This document shows, one piece after another, positions 8,743-16,668 of a stretch of DNA of 63,317 nt (positions within the stretch are counted from its first letter, which is position 1; every line of letters begins with the position of its first letter). The notes beneath the pieces are model-generated. The model searched no databases. It saw only the letters and a program-made list of their open reading frames with translations, and was not told the origin of the DNA. The translations under genes were made by a program, and so were the position numbers. The stretch comes from Thermoanaerobacterium butyriciformans (lineage in GTDB: Bacteria; Bacillota; Thermoanaerobacteria; Thermoanaerobacterales; Thermoanaerobacteraceae), in the NCBI RefSeq assembly GCF_017874545.1, contig NZ_JAGGLT010000020.1, forward strand, positions 1 to 63,317, read 5' to 3'.

Positions 8743-9494
8743 AAATCTTCCTTCTTCCTGAAGCTATGAGAAAATTCTTTATCATAAAGCTTTGAATAGG
8801 TTTTTATATCTTTTAAAAAATCTCCTACAAGTATCATAGCAGTTTTATTTATTCCCTTTGATTTGACCTTTTGTGAAATGTCGTTAAGGGTACCTTTAAC
8901 AATCAGTTGATCTTCCCAAGTAGCTTTATAGACAACTGCAACAGGTGTATTCTCTTGGTAACCTTTTTTCAACTCTGAGACAACTCTGTCAATTTCCTGA
9001 ACACTCAGAAATATCGCCATAGTAGCTCCATGACGCGATAAATCTTTTAGTTCCTGCTCTTTAGGCACTTCTGTCCTTCCACCTATTCGTGTTATAATCA
9101 CTGTCTGGGTTATTTCAGGAATTGTCAATTCTTTTTTTAAGACTGATGCTGCTGCCAAAAAAGAACTAACACCGGGAATTATTTCATAATCTATATTTTC
9201 TTTTTCTAGCCTTACAATTTGTTCATGTATGGCACCGTAAATAGCAGGATCTCCTGTATGTATTCTTGCTACATCTTTTCCATCCTTATGAGATTTTACG
9301 ATAAGCCCAATTATTTCATCAAGATTCATTGTAGCACTATCGTAAACTTCGGCCTTTGGCTTTGCGTATTTCAATATCTCTTTATTGACAAGTGACCCTG
9401 CGTATATGACAACATCACAAGCCTGTATTATTTTCATACCTTTTAATGTTATAAGTTCAGGATCTCCTGGTCCTGCACCAATAAAATAAACCAC
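8739..9494 (-). CDS. cbiF: Cobalt-precorrin-4 C11-methyltransferase CbiF
   Basis: SAM-dependent methylation of C11. 251 residues, with FIGAGPGDPELIT at the N-terminus, RIHTGDPAIYGAIHEQ (the CbiF signature) near residue 80 and PGVSSFLAAA. A short charged tail ends the protein. Overlaps cbiG by 4 nt; 2 nt separate it from cbiL. Confidence 0.95.
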   Translation of the reverse strand: MVYFIGAGPGDPELITLKGMKIIQACDVVIYAGSLVNKEILKYAKPKAEVYDSATMNLDEIIGLIVKSHKDGKDVARIHTGDPAIYGAIHEQIVRLEKENIDYEIIPGVSSFLAAASVLKKELTIPEITQTVIITRIGGRTEVPKEQELKDLSRHGATMAIFLSVQEIDRVVSELKKGYQENTPVAVVYKATWEDQLIVKGTLNDISQKVKSKGINKTAMILVGDFLKDIKTYSKLYDKEFSHSFRKKEDL

Positions 9495-9496
9495 AG

Positions 9497-10171
9497 CTAC
9501 TTCACCTTCTTTGCAATAATCAAAGACAAATAGTCTATCTTTTTTCCTATGTATTTATCAAGATCGTAAGATATTTCTTCATCTTGATGGCCGCACTTTA
9601 TTACAAGATATCCTTTGAAGTTTTTTTCTTTTAGAAGATTTACTATTTCCTCGTATCTTCTCGAAATTTTCATCAATACCACGTTATCAAACATATCAAG
9701 TGCTTTTGAAATTTCTAATATATCTCCTGATGGAACAACTGCAAAAGTTTCATTTCCCTCTGCAATTGGAATATTTAATCTTGAAGCAGCTGCGCTATAT
9801 GAGCTAATTCCAGGGATGGTCTCTGCCTCATAACCTTCAATTCTCTTTAGAATGTATATGTAAGTGCTATAAATCATGGGGTCTCCTATTGTTATAAAAG
9901 CTACATCTTTCCCATCATCAAGAAATGTTTTGATTTTTTTAACATTTTCCTCCCATTTTGCTTTAAGATCTTCTTTTGAGTATGTCATTGGAAATTCTAT
10001 AAATACTACATCACATTTTATATAAGGCTTTACAATTTCATAAGCAATACTTCCTTCTCCTTTGCTTGAAGGAGCTACCACCACATCTACTTTTTGGAGT
10101 ATTTTTACAGCTTTCAAAGTAATGAAGCTTTCTTCCCCCGGTCCCACTCCTATACCGTATAATTTCGCCAT
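9497..10171 (-). CDS. cbiL: Cobalt-precorrin-2 C20-methyltransferase CbiL
   Basis: Methylates C20 of cobalt-precorrin-2, an early committed step. 224 residues, normal for CbiL, with YGIGVGPGEESFITLKAV, FITIGDPMIYSTY and PGISSYSAAASR. It starts 1 nt after cbiT. Confidence 0.94.
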   Translation of the reverse strand: MAKLYGIGVGPGEESFITLKAVKILQKVDVVVAPSSKGEGSIAYEIVKPYIKCDVVFIEFPMTYSKEDLKAKWEENVKKIKTFLDDGKDVAFITIGDPMIYSTYIYILKRIEGYEAETIPGISSYSAAASRLNIPIAEGNETFAVVPSGDILEISKALDMFDNVVLMKISRRYEEIVNLLKEKNFKGYLVIKCGHQDEEISYDLDKYIGKKIDYLSLIIAKKVK

Positions 10172-10172
10172 T

Positions 10173-10757
10173 CTATCCCTCTCTTTTCACTGTTATAATG
10201 TAGACAGGATTTTGCGATATCATCATCGTCTTATTTCCCGCTTCTTTTGACACCGAAACATTGACACATATTGTTTGGACCGTAAACAATCTTTGTTTAA
10301 AATAATGATGAGCAGAATACGCGGTATCAAGTGTAATCCCGTTTACTACAACTACCCCATCCTCCTTTAATTTAGTTGTGACAATGTCAAATATTTGATA
10401 CATTTTATCCCCTGTTCCCCCAATGAATACCCTGTCAGGTGAAGGCAAATCTAAAAGGGCATCAGGAGCCAAACCGCCCACAACAACAACATTTTCTACG
10501 TTAAATTTCTTAATGTTTTCGTTTATAAGTCTTACACCTTCTTCCTCTTTTTCAATAGAATAAACAACGCCTTTTTTCGATATTAATGCAGCCTCAACGG
10601 ACACAGAGCCTGTACCAGCGCCAATATCCCATACTACACTGTCTTCTTTAAGCCTCAGTTTAGATATTGACAAAACTCGTATTTCTTCCTTTGTCATTGG
10701 AACATTGCCTCTTACAAAATATTCATCAGGAATTCCAGGTGTCATATATTGCCACAT
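10173..10757 (-). CDS. cbiT: Cobalt-precorrin-6B C15-methyltransferase/decarboxylase CbiT
   Basis: Methylates C15 and decarboxylates the C12 acetate side chain, working with CbiE. 194 residues with a Rossmann SAM site VVWDIGAGTGSVSVEAA near residue 40 and GTGDKMYQI-type loop downstream. The N-terminal PGIPDEYFVRG is typical of CbiT. Separate CbiT and CbiE genes (not a fused CobL) agree with the anaerobic pathway. Overlaps cbiE by 16 nt. Confidence 0.94.
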   Translation of the reverse strand: MWQYMTPGIPDEYFVRGNVPMTKEEIRVLSISKLRLKEDSVVWDIGAGTGSVSVEAALISKKGVVYSIEKEEEGVRLINENIKKFNVENVVVVGGLAPDALLDLPSPDRVFIGGTGDKMYQIFDIVTTKLKEDGVVVVNGITLDTAYSAHHYFKQRLFTVQTICVNVSVSKEAGNKTMMISQNPVYIITVKREG

Positions 10758-11353
10758 GTTATCACCACTACATTTAAATCAAATTTTTTATTGCAGTTTA
10801 AAAGTTCTTCTACTGTAAAAGAGTAAATCCTCTCCGTATCATAAGACAGATTTTCACCAACGTGTATTTTCCTGTCTTGCAAATTTTCTTCTTTCAACAT
10901 AGCTGCAACAAATTGCGGCGTATGCGTATCATCAGTAAAAATAGCGACTTTTTTATTCTCTTTTACTTTTTTTACCAAATCTTCAGTACGACCATGTAAG
11001 CTTACAACCGCCAAGTCATTCATTGTTATTTTAAGTTTTGCACACATATACTGTATTGAGCTTATGCCTGGAATTATTTCTAATTGCTTTTTGTCCACAT
11101 ATTTTAAAATCACTTCCGCTATGCCATACAAAGAAGGTTCTCCTGATGCTAAAATAACAATATTGCCTTCTTTGTTGAGTATACTATGATAATCTGTTGA
11201 AGCGTTTATCATAATCTTTTCGCAATCAATATCTTTAAATTCTTCAAGATGACGCCGGCCTCCCACCAGTACATCTGCCTCTTTTATTCTTTCAAGTGCA
11301 TAAGTGGTAATGAATTTTTTGTTTCCCGGACCTATCCCTACAATTGTCACCAT
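10742..11353 (-). CDS. cbiE: Cobalt-precorrin-7 C5-methyltransferase CbiE
   Basis: Methylates C5 of the corrin ring. 203 residues with VGIGPGNKKFITT, ILASGEPSLYGIAE and PGISSIQYMCAKL, the CbiE arrangement of the tetrapyrrole methylase fold. The ATG overlaps the last 7 nt of cbiD. Confidence 0.93.
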   Translation of the reverse strand: MVTIVGIGPGNKKFITTYALERIKEADVLVGGRRHLEEFKDIDCEKIMINASTDYHSILNKEGNIVILASGEPSLYGIAEVILKYVDKKQLEIIPGISSIQYMCAKLKITMNDLAVVSLHGRTEDLVKKVKENKKVAIFTDDTHTPQFVAAMLKEENLQDRKIHVGENLSYDTERIYSFTVEELLNCNKKFDLNVVVITCGNI

Positions 11354-12447
11354 TCTACTTTATCACCTGCTTTTGCAATAATGCCTCTTTTCAATGAAAT
11401 GAGATGTACTTCGATATTTAATTTATCGTAAACATACTGCTTACATTTCATGTAGACCCTGTCTGCTATAAACTGACTAAAGTCTTTTATATTGATTCCC
11501 GCCTTTTCAATTATATCAAGGGCTTCCTCCGTTGTATTTGAATCCAGAACTTTGTCAACAGTCTCTTTATCTGCACCAAAATGGGCTACATAGGCCGCCA
11601 TTATTTCTGCCCTCGCATCTGCAACATGGCTGTGGGTATTAAATATTCCTGCTGCTACTTTTACGAGTTTCCCTATGTGCCCTGCCAATACCGCACGTGT
11701 AAAACCGTACTCTACTGCCTTTTCCAACATAAATCCCAAAAAATTACCATAAGATATGATGAGTCTTTCTCCCACACCTTCTTTTAAAGCATATTCTTTG
11801 CCATAATTTCCTGGAGCAAAAACTACCTTTTTGTATCCTTCAGCAGAAAGGATAGAAAGTTCTAACTCAAGAGAAGATTTTAAAGCTTCCTCCGACATAG
11901 GCTCTACAATCCCTGTAGTACCAAGTATTGATATACCGCCTACAATTCCAAGCCTTGGGTTGAAGGTCTTTAAAGCCACCCTTTCACCACCTGGTACACT
12001 TATGGTAATTTTTACACCTTTCCCTTCCGGCAGTACTTTTTTGACTTCATTTAAAATCATTGACATTGGAACAGGATTAATAGCGGATTTCCCAGGGCTT
12101 ACGGGAAGTCCCGGTTTTGTGACTACTCCAACTCCTTCGCCTCCATAGACATCTATCCCTTCTCCTTCTTTTACCTCAGCCTTCGAATAAATTATAAGAC
12201 CGTGAGTAGCATCCGGGTCATCCCCTCCGTCTTTTCTTATACCGCACTTTACCCAGCCTTCTCCTGAAGTTATATCCAAAACCTCCAGCTTAAGCCGCCA
12301 TCCCTTTGGAGTATCTATCTCTACAGTATCTAGTTTCCCACCTGTAAAAAGCATGTAAGTAGAAGCCTTCGATGCAGCGGCTGCACAAGATCCTGTAGTA
12401 TAGCCATACCTTAATTTTTTTCCTCTCTTTACAGCGTAGTTCTCCAT
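11347..12447 (-). CDS. cbiD: Cobalt-precorrin-5B C1-methyltransferase CbiD
   Basis: Methylates C1 in the anaerobic pathway only, so it marks the route as oxygen-independent. 366 residues with the N-terminal LRYGYTTGSCAAAA motif, VSVPGGERVALKTFN-type loop, GILGTTGIVEPMSE and the His-containing GHIGKLVKVAAG segment. ATG at 12447 is chosen over an in-frame GTG 9 nt upstream because the latter lies in the ribosome-site region. It follows cbiC by 10 nt. Confidence 0.95.
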   Translation of the reverse strand: MENYAVKRGKKLRYGYTTGSCAAAASKASTYMLFTGGKLDTVEIDTPKGWRLKLEVLDITSGEGWVKCGIRKDGGDDPDATHGLIIYSKAEVKEGEGIDVYGGEGVGVVTKPGLPVSPGKSAINPVPMSMILNEVKKVLPEGKGVKITISVPGGERVALKTFNPRLGIVGGISILGTTGIVEPMSEEALKSSLELELSILSAEGYKKVVFAPGNYGKEYALKEGVGERLIISYGNFLGFMLEKAVEYGFTRAVLAGHIGKLVKVAAGIFNTHSHVADARAEIMAAYVAHFGADKETVDKVLDSNTTEEALDIIEKAGINIKDFSQFIADRVYMKCKQYVYDKLNIEVHLISLKRGIIAKAGDKVEW

Positions 12448-12457
12448 AAGCACCACT

Positions 12458-13081
12458 CTATCTTTCTATCATGTAAAGAAGGGCATTAACTATCGCTGCT
12501 GCTACTGTGCTTCCTCCTTTTTTCCCTTCTGTTATGATGTAAGGAATATCAAGCTTTTTTACCTCTTCCTTCGCCTCTTCAGCTCCCACAAAGCCAACAG
12601 GAACACCTATTATAAGGGAAGGCTTTGCTTTTCCTTCTCGCACAAGCTCTATGAGTCTAAATAAAGCTGTGGGGGCATTTCCAATAGCAAAGATTTTATT
12701 GCTTTCGTCTTTTGCCGCTATTTCCATAGCTGCCATTGATCTTGTAATGCCACACTTCTTTGAAATTTCTTTAGCTTCAGGAAGATTAATGTAACTTTTT
12801 ACTTTTGAACCTATCTTCTCTAATACCTTTTTATTTATTCCTGCTTCCGCCATCTTTGTATCACTAACAATATTAAATCCTTCCTTTAGTACCTTTAAAC
12901 CGTCTTCTATCGCTCCTTTTGAGATTTTAAGTATATTGGCAAATTCAAAATCTGCTGTTGCGTGAATCACCCTTTTTACTATTAAAAGCTCCTTTTTATC
13001 GAATTTAGACTCATCTATGTTTTTGCCTATTATTTCAAAACTCTTTTTTTCAATTTCCCACGGATCTTTTATGTAATTCAT
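12458..13081 (-). CDS. cbiC: Cobalt-precorrin-8 methylmutase CbiC
   Basis: Moves the methyl group from C11 to C12 to give cobyrinate. 207 residues; the catalytic His is H40 in RVIHATADFEF and the C-terminal half has the VGFVGAEEAKE and GGSTVAAAIVNAL motifs. Located 21 nt after cbiX. Confidence 0.95.
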   Translation of the reverse strand: MNYIKDPWEIEKKSFEIIGKNIDESKFDKKELLIVKRVIHATADFEFANILKISKGAIEDGLKVLKEGFNIVSDTKMAEAGINKKVLEKIGSKVKSYINLPEAKEISKKCGITRSMAAMEIAAKDESNKIFAIGNAPTALFRLIELVREGKAKPSLIIGVPVGFVGAEEAKEEVKKLDIPYIITEGKKGGSTVAAAIVNALLYMIER

Positions 13082-13102
13082 AAATTATCTCTCCAATAAA
13101 CT

Positions 13103-13468
13103 TTATTTTACTTCCTCTGTCCTTTCCAAAATTATATCCACGATTCTGTCGTCATAGCCAATTGGCCTTCCAAATTTTATAGAAAGACCGGGATACTTCT
13201 TTCTCTCCTCTTCAAAAACCACCGGTATATCCTCTTTTATATGTATTCCTTCGAATAAAAATAGTGGCACAGCAACGATATCATAAATACCTTCTTTTAC
13301 AAACTCTTTAATAGAAGTAGGGATGTCAGGAGTGTCAAATTCCATAAATCCTGCCTTCACATCCTTATATTTATCTAAGCTCTTTATTCTATCTACCACC
13401 TTGATTACAACTTTTTTTGTCTCCTTAACGCGGCTCCCATGAGCTATGACTAACAACCCTTTCTCCAT
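13103..13468 (-). CDS. cbiX: Sirohydrochlorin cobaltochelatase, short CbiX type
   Basis: Inserts Co2+ into sirohydrochlorin, the entry step of the anaerobic pathway. Only 121 residues, the size of the single-domain (CbiX-S) form that works as a homodimer. The two metal-handling His are H10 (IAHGSR) and H76 (EGIHIKED). ATG at 13468 follows a GGAGAG site; the longer in-frame start at 13507 would add an unrelated basic leader. First cbi gene in the run. Confidence 0.92.
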   Translation of the reverse strand: MEKGLLVIAHGSRVKETKKVVIKVVDRIKSLDKYKDVKAGFMEFDTPDIPTSIKEFVKEGIYDIVAVPLFLFEGIHIKEDIPVVFEEERKKYPGLSIKFGRPIGYDDRIVDIILERTEEVK

Positions 13469-13539
13469 TTTATCTCTCCTCTTTCTACTACAAGCGTTAA
13501 AGCTCAAGCTTTTTTCTAGGTATTCACTTGGCTACTTTT

Positions 13540-14247
13540 TTATGCAAAATTAAGATAAAAAATTTGGTCTGAAAGTGAAAGTTTCTTAATATCCCAGTCT
13601 CTCCTATAAAGTTTAATCACCCTATAAGGCAAATTGAGATTTTTTATGAATTTCTCAAACTTGTTGTCAAGCCACGGTGGTGTCCATGCCCCCGATCTAC
13701 AAATATGTACAGCTACCGTGTATATACCTTCAGGTAATACATCTATATCCCTGTAATATCGAATTGAAAAAAGTTTATTAAAATCTTTAAAGTCCTCAGG
13801 CTTTTCAAAAGTATGAGGACTATATATTATGTGAGCCTTTTTTATCTTACCTTCATTTAACAGCTTCCCCAGCCAGTTAGCACAGTTTAACTCAAAATTA
13901 ACCGAGCTCATTCCTGCATAGCCCAAATCAGCGTGTGTATCAAAAGAATATACTTCTTCACATTCATTAGCTCTGGCGATGTAATATGATAGCATATGAG
14001 ATTCAGACACAAATACTTTGATATTTCTTATAAAATCAAAGTGTTCTTTTATTTTGACCCAAAAATCTTCCAATATCGAAGTTGTATCTACTGACTTTTC
14101 CAGATCCTCACCTTCTAAAACACTTTTTATGTACCTCTTATACCATATCGCCTCTATGTTTTTTTGGTTTTCAACATAAGAACCTAGCCACTCTCTTTTC
14201 AAAGGTATGAAGTAATCCCAATCTATGCTTAAAAGGCTGTGAACCAT
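13540..14247 (-). CDS. UPF0489-like protein with Asp/His metal motifs, inside the cbi operon
   Basis: About 235 residues, no signal peptide or membrane span. It opens with SLLSIDWDYF and has SFDTHADLGY near residue 125, Asp/His clusters like those that hold two metals in the arginase fold, but in the opposite order to arginase (whose DAHxD comes before SxDxD). The C-terminal half includes AVHICRSGAWTPPWLD. I assign it only loosely to the UPF0489 family, whose function is unknown. It sits 71 nt upstream of cbiX on the same strand and just downstream of the S component gene, so it is probably co-transcribed with cobalamin genes. ATG at 14247 follows GGTGG. Confidence 0.6.
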   Translation of the reverse strand: MVHSLLSIDWDYFIPLKREWLGSYVENQKNIEAIWYKRYIKSVLEGEDLEKSVDTTSILEDFWVKIKEHFDFIRNIKVFVSESHMLSYYIARANECEEVYSFDTHADLGYAGMSSVNFELNCANWLGKLLNEGKIKKAHIIYSPHTFEKPEDFKDFNKLFSIRYYRDIDVLPEGIYTVAVHICRSGAWTPPWLDNKFEKFIKNLNLPYRVIKLYRRDWDIKKLSLSDQIFYLNFA

Positions 14248-14316
14248 ATTCACCACCTATTAACCTCTAAAATACCGCCTTTATTTAAAATAATCTAAAA
14301 ATTGGATTTGATTTTA

Positions 14317-14847
14317 TTAGTGGGCTTTAAAATAAACCACATTTATTCTTTTTAGCAGTATTTGCGTAAATAAAGCATATATTGGCACATTGATAAGTTC
14401 TCCTATAACTTTTGGAGGTAAAGTAGTTACTAAAGGTATTTTAAATAACAATTGAAGAAAATAAGGCACGAGTATTACTGATGAAATGAACTGACCTACC
14501 CCAATCGCTATCATTAATTGCCATAGAGAAGGAATTGTAGCTTTTACCGGCTTCAAAATCAAAGGAGGAATAATACCTGTGAGAGCTGCTGTCATTGTAA
14601 AATGTGGCATATATGGTCCTAAAGGATTAATGTAATATCCAACTATATCACCTACAGCACCTACTATTCCTCCTGCTGTAGGTCCAAACATTATTCCTGC
14701 AAGAATTACCGGTAATGCGCCAAAGCCAATTCTTATACTTTCAATGCCGCCAATAGCTATTTTAATGCTAGCTATTCTACTTAAAACTATGTTTAGGCTA
14801 ATCAACAATGCTAGAAAAACCAGTTCTCGCACATGTATTTTTTTCAT
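14317..14847 (-). CDS. ECF transporter S component, FolT/CblT family
   Basis: Substrate-binding membrane subunit of a vitamin importer. 176 residues with five or six hydrophobic spans; the RIGFGALPVILAG, MFGPTAGGIVGAVGDIVGY and LTGIIPPL segments are typical of FolT-family S components. Folate is the usual substrate, but the related CblT protein is proposed to carry alpha-ribazole, a cobalamin lower-ligand precursor. The position at the head of the cbi run favours the latter. The shared ECF ATPases and T subunit are not in the window; CbiO/Q are a dedicated cobalt pair. Strong GGGAGG ribosome site. Confidence 0.75.
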   Translation of the reverse strand: MKKIHVRELVFLALLISLNIVLSRIASIKIAIGGIESIRIGFGALPVILAGIMFGPTAGGIVGAVGDIVGYYINPLGPYMPHFTMTAALTGIIPPLILKPVKATIPSLWQLMIAIGVGQFISSVILVPYFLQLLFKIPLVTTLPPKVIGELINVPIYALFTQILLKRINVVYFKAH

Positions 14848-15222
14848 TAAACAAGCCTCCCTACATATTATGATAGGCTATAATGAAACTACTACACAAT
14901 TAGAAAAAGACTACTACAATAGTACCATAAAGTCTATACATCATCAATACTCCCAAATCAAGTTTTAATACTTTAATATTATAATATCAGATTAATTGCT
15001 TTTTATTTTTTTATATAGTAGAAAAAGGCACGATAGTTTTTCCCCATCATGCCTAATTTTTATCATATACATTTGTTTTGCAATATTAGTTGTTTTTTGA
15101 TAATTTTTTCTAAAAACAAAAAACTGAAGGAATTATGCTGTGCAATGTGTTCTTTACTTGACATTCTTTGTTGTGGCAATATTACCGATGTACGGCGTTT
15201 GCAAAACTCGATATATTACTTT
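14848..15222. other. Noncoding stretch upstream of the S component gene
   Basis: Besides the terminator at 15021-15053, this stretch holds a repeated element: on the minus strand ATTGTAGTAGT at 14910-14920 and AATTGTGTAGTAGT at 14888-14900. The same word occurs upstream of the flavin reductase-like gene. No B12 box and no tetrahydrofolate-riboswitch core was found. Nothing convincing is seen at 15060-15222. Confidence 0.5.
15021..15053 (-). terminator. Terminator downstream of the carbamoyl amidohydrolase gene
   Basis: AGGCACGAT (15027-15035) pairs with ATCATGCCT (one mismatch) around a 10-nt loop; on the minus strand the stem is followed by TTTTTCTACT, and on the plus strand by AATTTTTA, so it could act in both directions. 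It lies about 170 nt past the stop of the gene ending at 15223. Confidence 0.6.
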
Positions 15223-16452
15223 CTATTTTTTATCAATATCCAATATCGTTTGTAGTAATACATTAGCGCCCTTCCAGCAATCGTCGAGAGATGTTTTTTC
15301 TATTTCGCAATGGCTGTGTCCGCCAATACTTGGAACAAATATCATAGTCGTAGGCAGGATATCAGCAACAAACTGAGCATCATGTCCAGGACCACTATAC
15401 ATTCTCATGCAGGAATAGCCATATTCTTTTGCATTCTTCTCTACTAAATCGACCAACTCTTTATTGAAGGCAACAGTCTTACGTGACCACAATTTCCGGT
15501 AGCTAACCTTGCACTTTGCAAGTTCTTTAGGAATGTTTTCAATAACATCGACAACCTGCTGTACTATTTTCGGATCTTGATGTCTTGCATCCAAAGTAAA
15601 CTTAACATCATCCGGTATAATTGTGTGTACATTTGGCGAGCAAATAATTCTACCCGTGGTATAAACCAACTTACTGTCAAGCTTATCAAGCTCTCTGTGC
15701 AGATACTGAATAGCCTCAGAAGCTGCATAGAGAGCATCTTTTCTCATTCTCTGCGGAACAGTTCCTGCATGACCAGCCTGGCCGATAAATTCAAACTCAT
15801 AATTAACCATTCCAACAACACCTTCAACAACTCCGATATCCATTTTTGCAGCTTCAAGCACTGGACCTTGCTCAATGTGCAGTTCCACAAAAGCCATATA
15901 TTCCTTAGGATTCATTCTATTTTTCTCGTCACCCTTGTATCCGCTTGCATCCAAAGCTTCACCAAATGTTATTCCATCCTTATCCTTTGAGGCCAGCATC
16001 TTGTTCTTATCAAATTTACCAGTAATAACACCTGATGACATCATAGCAGGGTCAAAACGAGCCCCTTCTTCATTGGTCCAAATCATAACCGTAATTGGAT
16101 GACGGTGTGGAATCTTCTTTGTAACAATCGTTTCAGCTACTTCCATTGCACTTATTACACCTAAAATACCATCATAGTTTCCACCTTGTACTACCGAATC
16201 GCAATGTGATCCCACTGCAATACGTGGAAGATCTTCTGATCCTTTAAAGGTCGCATATATATTTGCCATATCATCTGTTACAATGTCTGCACCCAGTGCT
16301 TTCATTCTCTTGCAGAATTCTGCTCTTGCCTGCAGATCCGGTTCTGATAAAGACAATCGTGTTATTCCACCATTTCCAGTATCACCAAATTTACTAAATG
16401 TATGAATCTTATCTGCCAATCTTTCTTTGTCACAAGCTACCATGTTTTTCAT
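15223..16452 (-). CDS. N-carbamoyl-beta-alanine amidohydrolase (beta-ureidopropionase, M20 type)
   Basis: Predicted to hydrolyse N-carbamoyl-beta-alanine to beta-alanine, CO2 and ammonia. About 409 residues of the two-metal M20/HyuC/AllC family: GSHCDSVVQGGNYDG (metal His and Asp), WTNEEGARF (metal Glu), ELHIEQGPVLE (His), and a dimerisation domain with GQAGHAGTVP. Substrate in this family (ureidopropionate, allantoate, N-carbamoyl amino acids) cannot be read from sequence; the preA and dihydropyrimidinase genes upstream point to the pyrimidine product. ATG at 16452 follows AGGAG at 10 nt. Confidence 0.85.
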   Translation of the reverse strand: MKNMVACDKERLADKIHTFSKFGDTGNGGITRLSLSEPDLQARAEFCKRMKALGADIVTDDMANIYATFKGSEDLPRIAVGSHCDSVVQGGNYDGILGVISAMEVAETIVTKKIPHRHPITVMIWTNEEGARFDPAMMSSGVITGKFDKNKMLASKDKDGITFGEALDASGYKGDEKNRMNPKEYMAFVELHIEQGPVLEAAKMDIGVVEGVVGMVNYEFEFIGQAGHAGTVPQRMRKDALYAASEAIQYLHRELDKLDSKLVYTTGRIICSPNVHTIIPDDVKFTLDARHQDPKIVQQVVDVIENIPKELAKCKVSYRKLWSRKTVAFNKELVDLVEKNAKEYGYSCMRMYSGPGHDAQFVADILPTTMIFVPSIGGHSHCEIEKTSLDDCWKGANVLLQTILDIDKK

Positions 16453-16668
16453 TTTACACACACTCCTATATAAATTTTTCTTCTACAATAGTTCATAATA
16501 ACTTATAAATGTTTAAGTATAATTATAAGCCTTTATGTTTATCAACAATCAAATAACTAGCTTTTATTTATTCAAACAACTTATTCTAAATTTAAAATAT
16601 CAATGTCCTCAAGAATTCTTTCCTTAGAGTATTATTAAATTTCGATTAAAGCAAATTTTAGAATAATT

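Noticed and set aside
13540-14247. Arginase/agmatinase
   Set aside because: The Asp/His clusters occur in the wrong order and the surrounding motifs of the ureohydrolase family are absent.
14848-15000. Tetrahydrofolate or B12 riboswitch ahead of the S component gene
   Set aside because: No conserved core of either aptamer could be found on the minus strand.
15140-15376. Plus-strand open frame at the end of the amidohydrolase gene
   Set aside because: Hydrophobic but overlaps the C-terminus of a well-supported minus-strand gene and lacks a ribosome site.
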